From Hofstenia miamia (Eukaryota > Xenacoelomorpha > Acoela): DNA of 64,000 bases. Positions within the stretch are counted from its first letter, which is position 1. Each line of letters opens with the position of its first letter. The notes below the pieces were generated by a model. The model saw nothing but the letters and a program-made list of their open reading frames with translations, searched no databases and was not told the DNA's origin. A program made the position numbers and the translations under genes. Location of the stretch: assembly GCA_004352715.1 (NCBI GenBank), contig SCFE01000002.1, positions 4,772,585-4,836,584 on the forward strand, read 5' to 3'. This document shows, piece after piece, positions 47,758-59,083 of this stretch.

Positions 47758-48318
47758 ACAGACTTGTCAACGAGACGAGCTTCGAACGTGCCGAGCCGAA
47801 CTTGAGCAGAGTATTGGATATACAACGAGCCCAAAACGAGCCGTTTTTAAGCAAACCAAATTTATAGTGCTGCTTGTTAATTTGATTATGCAGATTTTTC
47901 TTATTTTTTCATTCAATATTCCTTACTTTTAATCTTATTTTAGAAATGTTTATTAAATAATAGGAAGAGCAATGGAAAACATTCTGAGAGTACAAAATGA
48001 ACCTCATTGAAGGATTTTATGTGGAGACCCGAGCCGAGCCGAGCCNAGCAAACCAAATTTATAGTGCTGCTTGTTAATTTGATTATGCAGATTTTTCTTA
48101 TTTTTTCATTCAATATTCCTTACTTTTAATCTTATTTTAGAAATGTTTATTAAATAATAGGAAGAGCAATGGAAAAAATTCTGAGAGCACAATATTTTTA
48201 GAAAAAATATCGAGCTGAAACGAGCCTCATTGAAAGATTTTCTGTTGCGAGCCGAGCCGAACTTACTCAAAAAGTAAACGAGCCGAGCTTAGAAATTACG
48301 GTTCGTTGACAAGTCTGT
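47758..48318. mobile_element. TIR element rich in GAGCC motifs
   Basis: Perfect 16-bp inverted ends acagacttgtcaacga (47758-47773) and tcgttgacaagtctgt (48303-48318). Inside, cgagccgagcc-type motifs cluster near both ends, as in hAT subterminal regions. No 8-bp duplication is visible (cagtatta versus ttatcaca). A single n at 48046 joins two related but unequal copies of the interior (47850-48045, 48047-48242), so true length is nearer 365 bp. No coding. Confidence 0.65.
47850..48242. repeat. Duplicated interior around a single n at 48046
   Basis: The first ~140 bases of each copy are nearly identical at offset 197; the distal parts differ by substitutions and an indel, suggesting two alleles or two dispersed copies were joined. 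Confidence 0.75.
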
Positions 48319-49861
48319 TATCACATTAAGCAAATGTATTAGATTCTTTCATATTGGAAGGTGACTAGCAATTTCTAAGAAAGAGCTGTATGAAAGAAAT
48401 TAGCGGTAACTGAAAAAAACTCAAACTATGTTTAATGTCAAACAAAGGCTATTATATCAACATAGAGATTTTAGTTTTCTAGAAACGGGAGTATTTTGAC
48501 TCATTACAACTGTTCCGTTTCTCTAATTGGATTAGGTTGTAGAATTTTATAAACGAGGCTAAAAATAATATTTATTCAGAGTAATTATTGACAAATATTT
48601 ATTTTTTGTCTTGCCTCTGTAAATGCGTATAGTATGCATGCTAATTTAACATAAAAATACTATTTTGAAATCACGTTTTATCATAAGAATTTTAGAGATC
48701 GCCTGGGAAGAGAATTTACTGTAAAAACCTTTAAAAATTACCACAACAATGTTGCAAATAGAGTCTTTGTGCCAGATGATCGCTGAAAACTACTTTTTGA
48801 GGGAATTTTTTTGTGAAGCCTGACTTACATACAGAAGAAAATCTGTTCTTATGTAGATTTTTTAGTGTATATTTTTCACAATATTTAATAAATAATGTTT
48901 TTGAAAAAAATAATGGCTGATTGGCAAATTTCAGACATTGCACTCCATTAACTTAAATTTTAGGCTTTTTATTAATAGCTTGAACAATAAAATTTATTTA
49001 AGAAGCAAGTATTTAAACTGAATTCGATTGAGAAGAAACATCAACGACTGGAAATATTTTGCCAGTCTAAGCAAATCAAAGCGTTTTCTTTCACGATTTG
49101 TGTATCGTTATTATCTGTGGGTTATGAGTTTTAAATTTTTCTAACGAAATCATCAAAAAATTTTAAAAAATTTCGAGGCTTTTTGCATTAATGATGTTAA
49201 ATTCCTTACACGTGCATTACAATTACAATAGTTTTCTTCTGCATGTGACCCAGGGTATCTATAGAACAGAATGCGAACAACACTTTTGTAATTGAACAAT
49301 GCAGGCTAGGAGCACATCACATTGAAACAATGAATGACTAGACTTTTTTGACATACTTTCGTGTTTACATTCACTCTTCATTGATCAATACAAAAGTGCA
49401 GTTCGTATCCTGTTAGTGCAATAGAAATCCATATGACATAACTAACATTCAAATTTTTTCGTAGCTTTGGGCTTTTTGATCTTTGATACCAAAGCACCAA
49501 CCGGTTTTTGATATCTAAGCAGTAAAAATTGTTATTGAAAAACAGTTTAAGGTTCTTAAGTAAATACATTCCTCCTTTTATATTAAAATGTATACATTCA
49601 AAGCATTGATTTTTACTGCACTGGTTGTAAGTGAATTGCATTATTCCTTAAGGGAATAAAACAGCTTGGTGATTCTATTGTTAAAGGGATTGATGCCTCG
49701 CAATTGTTGATCTCAAGCTCCTGAGTGAACATCCAATATTTATAAAAAGTTGAATTAGTTCAATATTATATTTGCAAGGCAACCATATAATACTGTAGCT
49801 ACTGTAAAATACGAGAACATCACTATGTTCTTTGGAGTTACTGTGAAAATGGATGATTAAG
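48319..49861. other. AT-rich DNA, nothing recognised
   Basis: Minus-strand frames at 48731-48943 and 49378-49641 carry no motif. Confidence 0.5.
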
Positions 49862-49877
49862 CAGTGGCGGCGTACAA
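49862..49877 (+). mobile_element. Possible hAT-type left terminus
   Basis: cagtggcggcgtacaatg, followed by a GC-richer stretch (gagggtcagggagcacctga), is a hAT-style start. The right end is not seen and could lie in the gap at 50859-51643. Confidence 0.35.
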
Positions 49878-50365
49878 TGAGGGTCAGGGAGCACCTGACC
49901 ACCTCCCTTTCTCAATTTTTTAGAAAATGTTTTGAAGGCACTGCGCTAAGCAAATATTACAGAAAAGTTATGAGTAAACTTGAGAAAATTCAAATTAAAT
50001 TATTCACAATATCAATTCAAAAATTATATTGCCAGTTGTTGTATATCAATTGCGATCACTTGTTTGCATATACCATAGTTAGTTTTTATAATCAAGTTTA
50101 CTTAATCATATTTTTATTTAACTTGTTAAATACCCTTCAAGTTTTAGACTATTGGGATTTGGATTGAACCCTGATTCCCAGTGTCATGAGTTAGACATTG
50201 GCAACAGGACTTACTCTGTACTTGTACATTAGGCTATATTATACGGATAGTTTTTCAAAACTTATGTTAACATGGACTTACTCAGCTTAAGTAGAAAAAC
50301 TTTTCGTTTATCCCTCCATTTTTATTTCAATTTTACCTTAAAAATTTTCTATTCAATTAATTATC

Positions 50366-50714
50366 CATTAAAATCGGCAATTACAGAACAAGATCTGGAT
50401 ATCCGGTAAAATTTGTTTGGGGGGTTTTTTACCGGATAACAAATTCTGAGATAAAACTTGATTTAAAAATGTAATTTTCGGGAAAATTTATATTTTTCCA
50501 TGACATGGAAGTTGTCATTGAAAAGCAAGTTTTTCTGATATATCAGGACGTATATGGTCAAAATATTTATTTATTTTCATCCGCAAGAGGTCGATATTAA
50601 TTGAGAAATGAGGTTGTTCTTCAGTAAGAATTGAATAATATGTTATCCGGTATCCGGCAGTCAAATTATCTGATATCCGATATATTCAATCCGGATCCCA
50701 TCCCTAATAGTAAT
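50366..50714. repeat. CCGGAT-rich dispersed repeat, copy 1
   Basis: Shares aaaatcggcaattacaSaac, accggat, attctgagataaa, gaagttgtcat and atttattttcatYcRcaaga with the copy at 53990-54256. Ends ccggatcccatccctaat, whose inverse ATTAGGGATGGG resembles a hAT terminus. Confidence 0.6.
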
Positions 50715-50858
50715 CGTCTACAGTTAGACGAGGTTGAGAAATTATTCTAAATATGAAGGAAATACAAGTTTGATTGAATCTTGTTTTATTAAACTATTAA
50801 TTGTCAGTTATTTGTAAACAGTTGTTAAACGCACTTTATTTCTTAAATGTATTGAGAC

Positions 50859-51643
50859 NNNNNNNNNNNNNNNNNNNNNNNNNNNNNNNNNNNNNNNNNN
50901 NNNNNNNNNNNNNNNNNNNNNNNNNNNNNNNNNNNNNNNNNNNNNNNNNNNNNNNNNNNNNNNNNNNNNNNNNNNNNNNNNNNNNNNNNNNNNNNNNNNN
51001 NNNNNNNNNNNNNNNNNNNNNNNNNNNNNNNNNNNNNNNNNNNNNNNNNNNNNNNNNNNNNNNNNNNNNNNNNNNNNNNNNNNNNNNNNNNNNNNNNNNN
51101 NNNNNNNNNNNNNNNNNNNNNNNNNNNNNNNNNNNNNNNNNNNNNNNNNNNNNNNNNNNNNNNNNNNNNNNNNNNNNNNNNNNNNNNNNNNNNNNNNNNN
51201 NNNNNNNNNNNNNNNNNNNNNNNNNNNNNNNNNNNNNNNNNNNNNNNNNNNNNNNNNNNNNNNNNNNNNNNNNNNNNNNNNNNNNNNNNNNNNNNNNNNN
51301 NNNNNNNNNNNNNNNNNNNNNNNNNNNNNNNNNNNNNNNNNNNNNNNNNNNNNNNNNNNNNNNNNNNNNNNNNNNNNNNNNNNNNNNNNNNNNNNNNNNN
51401 NNNNNNNNNNNNNNNNNNNNNNNNNNNNNNNNNNNNNNNNNNNNNNNNNNNNNNNNNNNNNNNNNNNNNNNNNNNNNNNNNNNNNNNNNNNNNNNNNNNN
51501 NNNNNNNNNNNNNNNNNNNNNNNNNNNNNNNNNNNNNNNNNNNNNNNNNNNNNNNNNNNNNNNNNNNNNNNNNNNNNNNNNNNNNNNNNNNNNNNNNNNN
51601 NNNNNNNNNNNNNNNNNNNNNNNNNNNNNNNNNNNNNNNNNNN
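50859..51643. other. Assembly gap, 785 n
   Basis: Unsequenced. Confidence 0.98.
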
Positions 51644-51938
51644 AGTTTTAAAAAATTAGCAGCTTAGAATTAAAAATTATTTTCATTTTTAGCAGGTACA
51701 TTTCACTGAAATTTTTGATTTTTTATTAACAATACAAAATATCAAAAGATGAAGAGTGTCAGGCACTATATAAAACTATAAAGTTTAAAAATGCCAAGTT
51801 TCAAAATTCTACAATAAAAACTCACAAAGTTACAATGTCACAAACAACAACACCTCGCAAATTGTCAAAATGAGAAAATTCACTTTAAAATTTTCAGTCT
51901 GCTTACATTGTTCCTAGTACAGGTTTAGAAGGCATAGC

Positions 51939-52977
51939 TTAATCCATAGGACCTTCTTTCTCTGCTATGTCATCAATGTACCTCTTTCTAAGATTTCCTA
52001 ATAATGCTTTTCTTCTTTCTTCGACGGATTTTTGTTCTCTTTGCAGATAAATTAATCCGAGAAACATCACAATCTGCAGCGCCTTTGAAGGTAAATGCCC
52101 CAGGCTAGATATCCAAGTCATGTAACAGCTTGATAAAAGAAATGTCGTCATCATTGAATTTAAGCACAGTTAAATATGTTGCAAATGCAACAGTCTCTCG
52201 TTCTACATAAGTAGTCTTAGAACAACAATCCCAAATTATTTTATTAACACACACTCAAATTCTGGTTTAGACCATGGGTGCACTTTTGCAGAAGATCTGA
52301 ATCACTTAGATCATCAAAGATTAGTTCTATCTTTTTAACAATGCCGTCAGGATACCATTCTTGTGTTTGCATGATTCTTTCTCCCTCTTGTAACCACACC
52401 AGCTTTCTTAACCATCCGGATCAGTTGATGCGACATTGCATAATGCAGCTTGAATTTTTTCTGCCATCTTCCTTACAATCATCGGTGATCTGTCGAACAC
52501 CAAGGCCATAATAGTTTTGCAAAACATCAATTTTTCCATCAGTTAACCTTCCCTTGCCACCTAGTCCTTTACCATCACTCCGCTTCACTGCTTTTTTGGT
52601 AGTCTTCAACTTGCGCAATCGACTACCAACTCATTTCTGTATGTGTCCAATGCAGTCCACGTTTCTTGGAAAACAATCTTCTCCATAAGGCTCCTCGACA
52701 ACTCTGTTGCATTTTGAAAAGTCACCATCACCAAGCATGTCAAGGTACTGAAGGGCTCTGATTACAGAGAATTTTTTAAATATCCAAACAGCACCTTCAT
52801 AACATTAGCACTTCCAACATGGTAAATTTTGCACTGATGATTTGACTTTCATTCTTCATACTTGGGACATTTAGCACCTCTTTGTCTGCAATGATATTGC
52901 GGTTACAATACCATTGTAAGATACATGGCCTCGTTTTTACCAAGTACCATCCAGGGAAATGCCACACTCTCCTTTGT
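51939..52977 (-). pseudogene. Mutator-like transposase pseudogene, N-terminus lost in gap
   Basis: Minus strand from 52977: GISLDGTW then (shift) KRGHVSYNGIVTAISLQT; YLDMLGDGDFSKC near 52740; FPRNVDCIGHIQK, RLRKLKT, GLGGKGRLTDGKIDVLQNYY (52620-52520); (shift) RKMAEKIQAALCNVASTD; TQN-like HGLNQN and IIWDCCSKTTYVE near 52240; FIKLLHDLDI, FTFKGA and a C-terminal Arg/Lys tail to 51939. Known: a widespread metazoan Mutator-like family has DGTWQKRGH.S.NGVV, GDGDSK, CIGHVQKR.G.RLR, G.GGKGRLT...ID.LQNYYG, and QN.NE..N..IW..CPKT..V in that order. At least four frame changes or stops. Inactive. Confidence 0.78.
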
Positions 52978-53977
52978 NNNNNNNNNNNNNNNNNNNNNNN
53001 NNNNNNNNNNNNNNNNNNNNNNNNNNNNNNNNNNNNNNNNNNNNNNNNNNNNNNNNNNNNNNNNNNNNNNNNNNNNNNNNNNNNNNNNNNNNNNNNNNNN
53101 NNNNNNNNNNNNNNNNNNNNNNNNNNNNNNNNNNNNNNNNNNNNNNNNNNNNNNNNNNNNNNNNNNNNNNNNNNNNNNNNNNNNNNNNNNNNNNNNNNNN
53201 NNNNNNNNNNNNNNNNNNNNNNNNNNNNNNNNNNNNNNNNNNNNNNNNNNNNNNNNNNNNNNNNNNNNNNNNNNNNNNNNNNNNNNNNNNNNNNNNNNNN
53301 NNNNNNNNNNNNNNNNNNNNNNNNNNNNNNNNNNNNNNNNNNNNNNNNNNNNNNNNNNNNNNNNNNNNNNNNNNNNNNNNNNNNNNNNNNNNNNNNNNNN
53401 NNNNNNNNNNNNNNNNNNNNNNNNNNNNNNNNNNNNNNNNNNNNNNNNNNNNNNNNNNNNNNNNNNNNNNNNNNNNNNNNNNNNNNNNNNNNNNNNNNNN
53501 NNNNNNNNNNNNNNNNNNNNNNNNNNNNNNNNNNNNNNNNNNNNNNNNNNNNNNNNNNNNNNNNNNNNNNNNNNNNNNNNNNNNNNNNNNNNNNNNNNNN
53601 NNNNNNNNNNNNNNNNNNNNNNNNNNNNNNNNNNNNNNNNNNNNNNNNNNNNNNNNNNNNNNNNNNNNNNNNNNNNNNNNNNNNNNNNNNNNNNNNNNNN
53701 NNNNNNNNNNNNNNNNNNNNNNNNNNNNNNNNNNNNNNNNNNNNNNNNNNNNNNNNNNNNNNNNNNNNNNNNNNNNNNNNNNNNNNNNNNNNNNNNNNNN
53801 NNNNNNNNNNNNNNNNNNNNNNNNNNNNNNNNNNNNNNNNNNNNNNNNNNNNNNNNNNNNNNNNNNNNNNNNNNNNNNNNNNNNNNNNNNNNNNNNNNNN
53901 NNNNNNNNNNNNNNNNNNNNNNNNNNNNNNNNNNNNNNNNNNNNNNNNNNNNNNNNNNNNNNNNNNNNNNNNNNNNN
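52978..53977. other. Assembly gap, exactly 1000 n
   Basis: Round size suggests a placeholder length. Confidence 0.98.
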
Positions 53978-54256
53978 CGTTGACAAGTCCGGATCCAGAA
54001 TCCGGTAAAATCGGCAATTACACAACCGGATCCAAATATCTGGTATACAGTCAAATTTAACTTGTTTACCGGATTTTATCGGATAATATATTCTGAGATA
54101 AATTTCAAAATGGAATTTTTGTGGAAGAAGTTACATTTTTTTAAAAAAAATAGAAGTTGTCATGCAAAAAAACAAATTTTTCTGACATATCATGAAGTAG
54201 TCTATTTAATAATTATTTATTTTCATTCACAAGAGGTTGTTCTTCGTAAAAATTAG
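53978..54256. repeat. CCGGAT-rich dispersed repeat, copy 2
   Basis: Homologous to 50366-50714. The first 12 bases after the gap, cgttgacaagtc, equal the inner part of the inverted end of the element at 47758-48318. Confidence 0.6.
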
Positions 54257-54772
54257 GGCAACCAAATATCATAAAAGTCAAATTTTTCTGTTTTTCTATT
54301 TTGCAGCCTGCTTAAAATTTGATGGTTTTCGGACATCGAGTGTAGTTAAATAGGAAGTATAAGTCATAGAAATTCATATTTTTGTTTTTTGAAAAATACG
54401 GTAATTTTGGCTAAAATATCATAAAAGTAATATGTTGCCATAGTTTCGTTAAAATTAAGAAAAAACTTAAAAATTAATGCAGGATTGTGATAGCTTTAAA
54501 TCATTTGAACTAAGACATTCATATTCATTCAATGTCAATCAATGTACATCCTGGCTTAACCCCCGAGAAGTTTAATTGCTAGCTAATTATTGACCCGACC
54601 CACTGGTCAACGGGACTGGCCATATATGCTGACAACTGAAAAAATAAATAAGGAACTATATCATTATTATTTCATGGATTCTGCAAGGCAAGTATGTGTT
54701 GCCTTTTTTGAAAATTTTGAATTGTTGAAAAAGATTTAATTATTTCTATATCTAATGCTCATTCATTTATAA

Positions 54773-54924
54773 GGTTTTGAGCCCATGGAAGCAACAAAGA
54801 TTGAAAAAAGGAAGACTCTCAGTAGCGCTTTCATATTGTGGCTTTAATAGATTTTGAACTATAAGCGTTTTAAAAAAAACTTTATAGGATCATAAAAAAA
54901 TTTCAATAGTCCCCAGGCTGTTTA
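54773..54924 (+). repeat. piggyBac-like family copy without the SINE
   Basis: ggttttgagccc, gcaacaaagattg, gaactataagcg, tataggatcataaaa and ccccaggctgtttaa follow the reverse of 47060-46796 while lacking the 115-bp SINE. It ends at TTAA; the hAT MITE at 54928 starts three bases later. Confidence 0.65.
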
Positions 54925-54927
54925 ATG

Positions 54928-55717
54928 CAGATTTCTCATCGGGTCTGCCTTTTGGACCCATAACAAACAATTTTTTTACTGAAACCCGACCAGAAACTCA
55001 AAATTTTCGAAATTGGACCCGAACGCGACCCGATTGTTTTCTGAAGCTATCCCGAAATTGCTTAGAACACGCATAAAAACGACCGAATTTTTTTTTGAAC
55101 TAGCTAAACAGTTTGAAATTGATTCAAAGTTATGTACGCAATCAGCAAGTTCTCACAACCTGCTGCGTTGTTCAAACACTGAAATACCGAACGTGGTCAA
55201 GCATAATTAATAGGATGAACTTTCGCCTACTATATAAATAAAGGAGCACGAACATTTAACCATCATAACATGTTAATTGTAGTACAACACAATTTATTTC
55301 AATCCATGTTTTATATTGAAATCATTATTAAGATATTGTTATGTTGAAGTTTATAAAAGCATGGGGATCTCATATTTTATTATATGACAGTTTTAGTAAT
55401 TTGTAATGTATTTGTATGTTGAACAAAATACATGAATGTGGAAAAGGTGTATAAATAATTAGTGAATATATAATATATAATTAGAATTTATGGTAAATAT
55501 AAAAGTGTGATTAGACGGCAATTGGTTTCTTTACAGTACCCTCCCCTTAAAACGATAAGCTTGGCATTAGAACAATTATAGAAAGACTATAGAACACCAA
55601 AAAGAGCCGGAATCTTGATATGTTCCAAAGAACCGAATACGACTCGAGACCCGAAATTGGGTGAAATAAGTATCGAACCCCACCCGATTTCGGGTCGGGT
55701 CGGTTATGAAAACTCTG
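54928..55717. mobile_element. hAT-type MITE, 790 bp, CCCGACC-rich ends
   Basis: Ends cagatttctcat (54928-54939) and atgaaaactctg (55706-55717) match 10/12 inverted. Flanking octamers gtttaatg (54920-54927) and ttttaatg (55718-55725) match 7/8. Near the ends are cgggtctgcc, cccgaccag, cgacccga and cgggtcgggtcgg, typical subterminal repeats. No transposase; the 65-codon frame at 55013 is unremarkable. Confidence 0.7.
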
Positions 55718-55921
55718 TTTTAATGTTAAATAAATAAATCAATTCGGAGTAGGCAAAGTTTTATTGATTTTGCAATTATTGCGATAATTGACATTACTTA
55801 GTCAATTGAGAAACCGTAGAAAATCTATAAGCTTAAGTAGAAAAATGGCCAATAATTTCCAATTACGTCATTCACATTTTTTCAAGAGGGTTTACAATTT
55901 ACATTTGAGAATTCTGTTGAA

Positions 55922-56356
55922 ACTTTTTGATTTGGCTACATTTTCAGAAAGCACTTTACAACTATAAACTTAGTATTTCAAGGTCCTGTTCCTGTTCATC
56001 TTGTATTATTTTGAAATGCATCTTGAATATTCATTGAGCGTACGATATCTTATAAGCTTGTATATTTTTTTCCGAGCATATTGTGTAACCTTAAAATTTT
56101 CCTGAAAATAGAACAAACATCGAAAATAGAAGCCTTCGTTATCAAACCGGTTTGTTCAATTTACAGACAACACTATATTTCATTACTAGAAGGGAAAATG
56201 CTCCCTGAATTGGAACCTGAGTTTATTGAATATCGTGCGCTCAATGAATATTCAAAATGCATTTATAAATAATACAAGATGAACAGGAGAAGGACCTTTA
56301 ACTACTAAGTTTATAGCAGTAAAGTGCTTTCTGAAAATGGACCCAAATCAAAAAGT
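55922..56356. repeat. Inverted repeat: two 127-bp arms around a 181-bp spacer
   Basis: Arms 55922-56048 and 56230-56356 are inverted copies differing at about 12 positions (roughly 90% identity), with no indels. Recognisable blocks: attttcagaaagcacttta, ctataaacttagta, tcctgttcatcttgtattat, gaatattcattgagcg. A transcript would fold into a long hairpin. No target duplication or known terminal motif is visible. The frame 56081-56272 runs from spacer into the right arm but shows no family signature. Confidence 0.9.
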
Positions 56357-57559
56357 CGCAATTGTAGTTAAAACCAATACATTAGAGTTTGGAATAATGT
56401 CTTATAAAGTGGAGGATGGGATAATAGAAACAACAATAGTGAAAAAATGATTTTGATGACACTCATTTCTGCTACCAATGTGTGTCTGCCTCGAGAGATT
56501 TCTTAGAAGAGTCAACAGTGCCCTGTGTTGTTTGAGGAAACAGTGATTCCTTTACACTTAAAATTTTAGAAACATTGCGAAGGAATTGTAACATCAGTTT
56601 ACAATGATTTGTACTTGGACAGTTTGCAGTTTGCACTTTTTACTCTTTGTTAATGCAAGACTCGGAACTATGCTTTTTCACGAAATTAATTAATCATTGC
56701 CAATACCTAACAATAGTCTATTGTGTGAAAGAAAAATTTTTTTGTAACATGAAATTAAAAGTTATCGACTTTTCATAGTGGACAGTTAAAATAGAATCAA
56801 CTTCGTGAAAATTTCATTGATCAATTTGCTAAATTAGAAAAAATTGAAAGTCTGTTTTTCGTTCAGGCTTTACAAAAGCCATACATTGCATATTTTGAAG
56901 CAGCAATGCTGAAAACACAACTATGTATCCAATCTAGCCACATTAAAACTATAAATTGTTTTATTGCGTATTTGATGCGCGCGGGAGTACTTTTATTAAA
57001 AGGTTCAATTTTAAAATGAATTCGAGGAGTCGACTGCAACTGTGTTGTGAGTGCTGTTCGGTTAAGATTGCTTAAAAGAAACCTGAATTTAATTTGGAAG
57101 ATAATTTAAACACTATGAGGTGTCAGACTCTACAAGTAAGAATGATCGACGGAAACAACTTTCTTCCAACTGGGAGAAAATTAATTTAAGTTGTACGGTA
57201 ATACTGTCATAAAGACTACAAAATACATCGTATTTGCACGTGATTGATAGTACTTAGGATTCCAGTTATCAAATTTGAACAGCAGATTTTTTTGAGAATT
57301 GATATAAGTGGGAGCATGCGTTGTCGCGATAATTTGACAATAAATTTATGGTGCATGAAATTATATTTTGTTGTGTTTCCCTGCACGACCTTAGCAATGA
57401 ATGTTGTCATTTTAAGATAGAAACATTTTGATGTACTGAGCACTCAACTAGAATGAGCTGTGTTTAATAGAAACAAATCTGAGTAGTTGTACATTACTTG
57501 ATGTTTGCCACAAGACACAGTTGCAGAAACAATGTTTATGAATTTGATATTTCAATGAA
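56357..57559. other. AT-rich DNA, nothing recognised
   Basis: Fragmented frames only (for example DDTHFCYQCVSASRDFLEE near 56455), not assignable. Confidence 0.4.
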
Positions 57560-57970
57560 ATGTGTAGCAATTATCATAAAACACTAATACATGCTTTCTG
57601 TTTGTCTCATTTTCAATACTGTTCCTTTTTTTTAACTAACCTAAATTCGAAACATCATATGCTTCTATCAAAGACATTTAATTGGTGTATAAAAACTCTA
57701 AACTTTGCACAAAAGCATGACGAAGCATCAGTATATCGTAATAAATATAAAATATTATCTCCGTTCTATCAAATTCATATGCATATGCTATCTATCTTAT
57801 TTAAATTCAAATCTCTACAAACATCTATCCTTTTCCTTAATGACTATATTAAATTAAATGAGCGATCGCAAAAATTTTTTAGTTTAGATAAAAATTATAA
57901 TGGCTTTCATCAAATAACATTCACTCAAACTTTAATTATATTATTATATATTGTACACATTAATTTGTAG
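57560..57970 (+). pseudogene. CR1/Jockey-like LINE reverse transcriptase C-terminus
   Basis: 136-codon frame: KTLIHAFCLSHFQYCSFFL, LNSKHHMLLSKTFNWCIKTL, then YKILSPFYQIHMHMLSILFK and FKSL. Known: LINE RT thumb regions read Y.A.I.PHF.YCS..W.N...K....LQK.QNRA.R.I, then L..LP...R......I.FK.L. The pattern is present with eroded residues (QNRA to FNWC). The upstream RT with the FADD motif is missing, so the element is 5'-truncated. A non-coding tail of about 90 bp leads into (TTA)n. It is more intact than the other LINE relics in the window, with no stop inside this segment. Confidence 0.65.
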
Positions 57971-58062
57971 TTAAATATTTGTTTATATATTATTTTTCTT
58001 TTGTCACGTGTTAGTTTGTAGATTTTTTGTATACATTGAGCAATAAATTTGCTTTGACTCTT

Positions 58063-58083
58063 ATTATTATTATTATTATTATT
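58063..58083 (+). repeat. (TTA)n tail of the LINE, running into a gap
   Basis: gactcttattattattatt continues to the gap at 58084. It lies just downstream of the LINE frame and has the same unit as the tail at 11794-11841. Confidence 0.8.
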
Positions 58084-59083
58084 NNNNNNNNNNNNNNNNN
58101 NNNNNNNNNNNNNNNNNNNNNNNNNNNNNNNNNNNNNNNNNNNNNNNNNNNNNNNNNNNNNNNNNNNNNNNNNNNNNNNNNNNNNNNNNNNNNNNNNNNN
58201 NNNNNNNNNNNNNNNNNNNNNNNNNNNNNNNNNNNNNNNNNNNNNNNNNNNNNNNNNNNNNNNNNNNNNNNNNNNNNNNNNNNNNNNNNNNNNNNNNNNN
58301 NNNNNNNNNNNNNNNNNNNNNNNNNNNNNNNNNNNNNNNNNNNNNNNNNNNNNNNNNNNNNNNNNNNNNNNNNNNNNNNNNNNNNNNNNNNNNNNNNNNN
58401 NNNNNNNNNNNNNNNNNNNNNNNNNNNNNNNNNNNNNNNNNNNNNNNNNNNNNNNNNNNNNNNNNNNNNNNNNNNNNNNNNNNNNNNNNNNNNNNNNNNN
58501 NNNNNNNNNNNNNNNNNNNNNNNNNNNNNNNNNNNNNNNNNNNNNNNNNNNNNNNNNNNNNNNNNNNNNNNNNNNNNNNNNNNNNNNNNNNNNNNNNNNN
58601 NNNNNNNNNNNNNNNNNNNNNNNNNNNNNNNNNNNNNNNNNNNNNNNNNNNNNNNNNNNNNNNNNNNNNNNNNNNNNNNNNNNNNNNNNNNNNNNNNNNN
58701 NNNNNNNNNNNNNNNNNNNNNNNNNNNNNNNNNNNNNNNNNNNNNNNNNNNNNNNNNNNNNNNNNNNNNNNNNNNNNNNNNNNNNNNNNNNNNNNNNNNN
58801 NNNNNNNNNNNNNNNNNNNNNNNNNNNNNNNNNNNNNNNNNNNNNNNNNNNNNNNNNNNNNNNNNNNNNNNNNNNNNNNNNNNNNNNNNNNNNNNNNNNN
58901 NNNNNNNNNNNNNNNNNNNNNNNNNNNNNNNNNNNNNNNNNNNNNNNNNNNNNNNNNNNNNNNNNNNNNNNNNNNNNNNNNNNNNNNNNNNNNNNNNNNN
59001 NNNNNNNNNNNNNNNNNNNNNNNNNNNNNNNNNNNNNNNNNNNNNNNNNNNNNNNNNNNNNNNNNNNNNNNNNNNNNNNNNNN
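58084..59083. other. Assembly gap, exactly 1000 n
   Basis: Placeholder-sized gap starting in a microsatellite. Confidence 0.98.

Noticed and set aside
52797-54060. Very long open frames across 50.8-51.7, 52.8-54.1 and 58.0-59.2 kb
   Set aside because: They consist almost entirely of gap n; only the flanking bases are real, and those belong to repeats or the Mutator-like relic.
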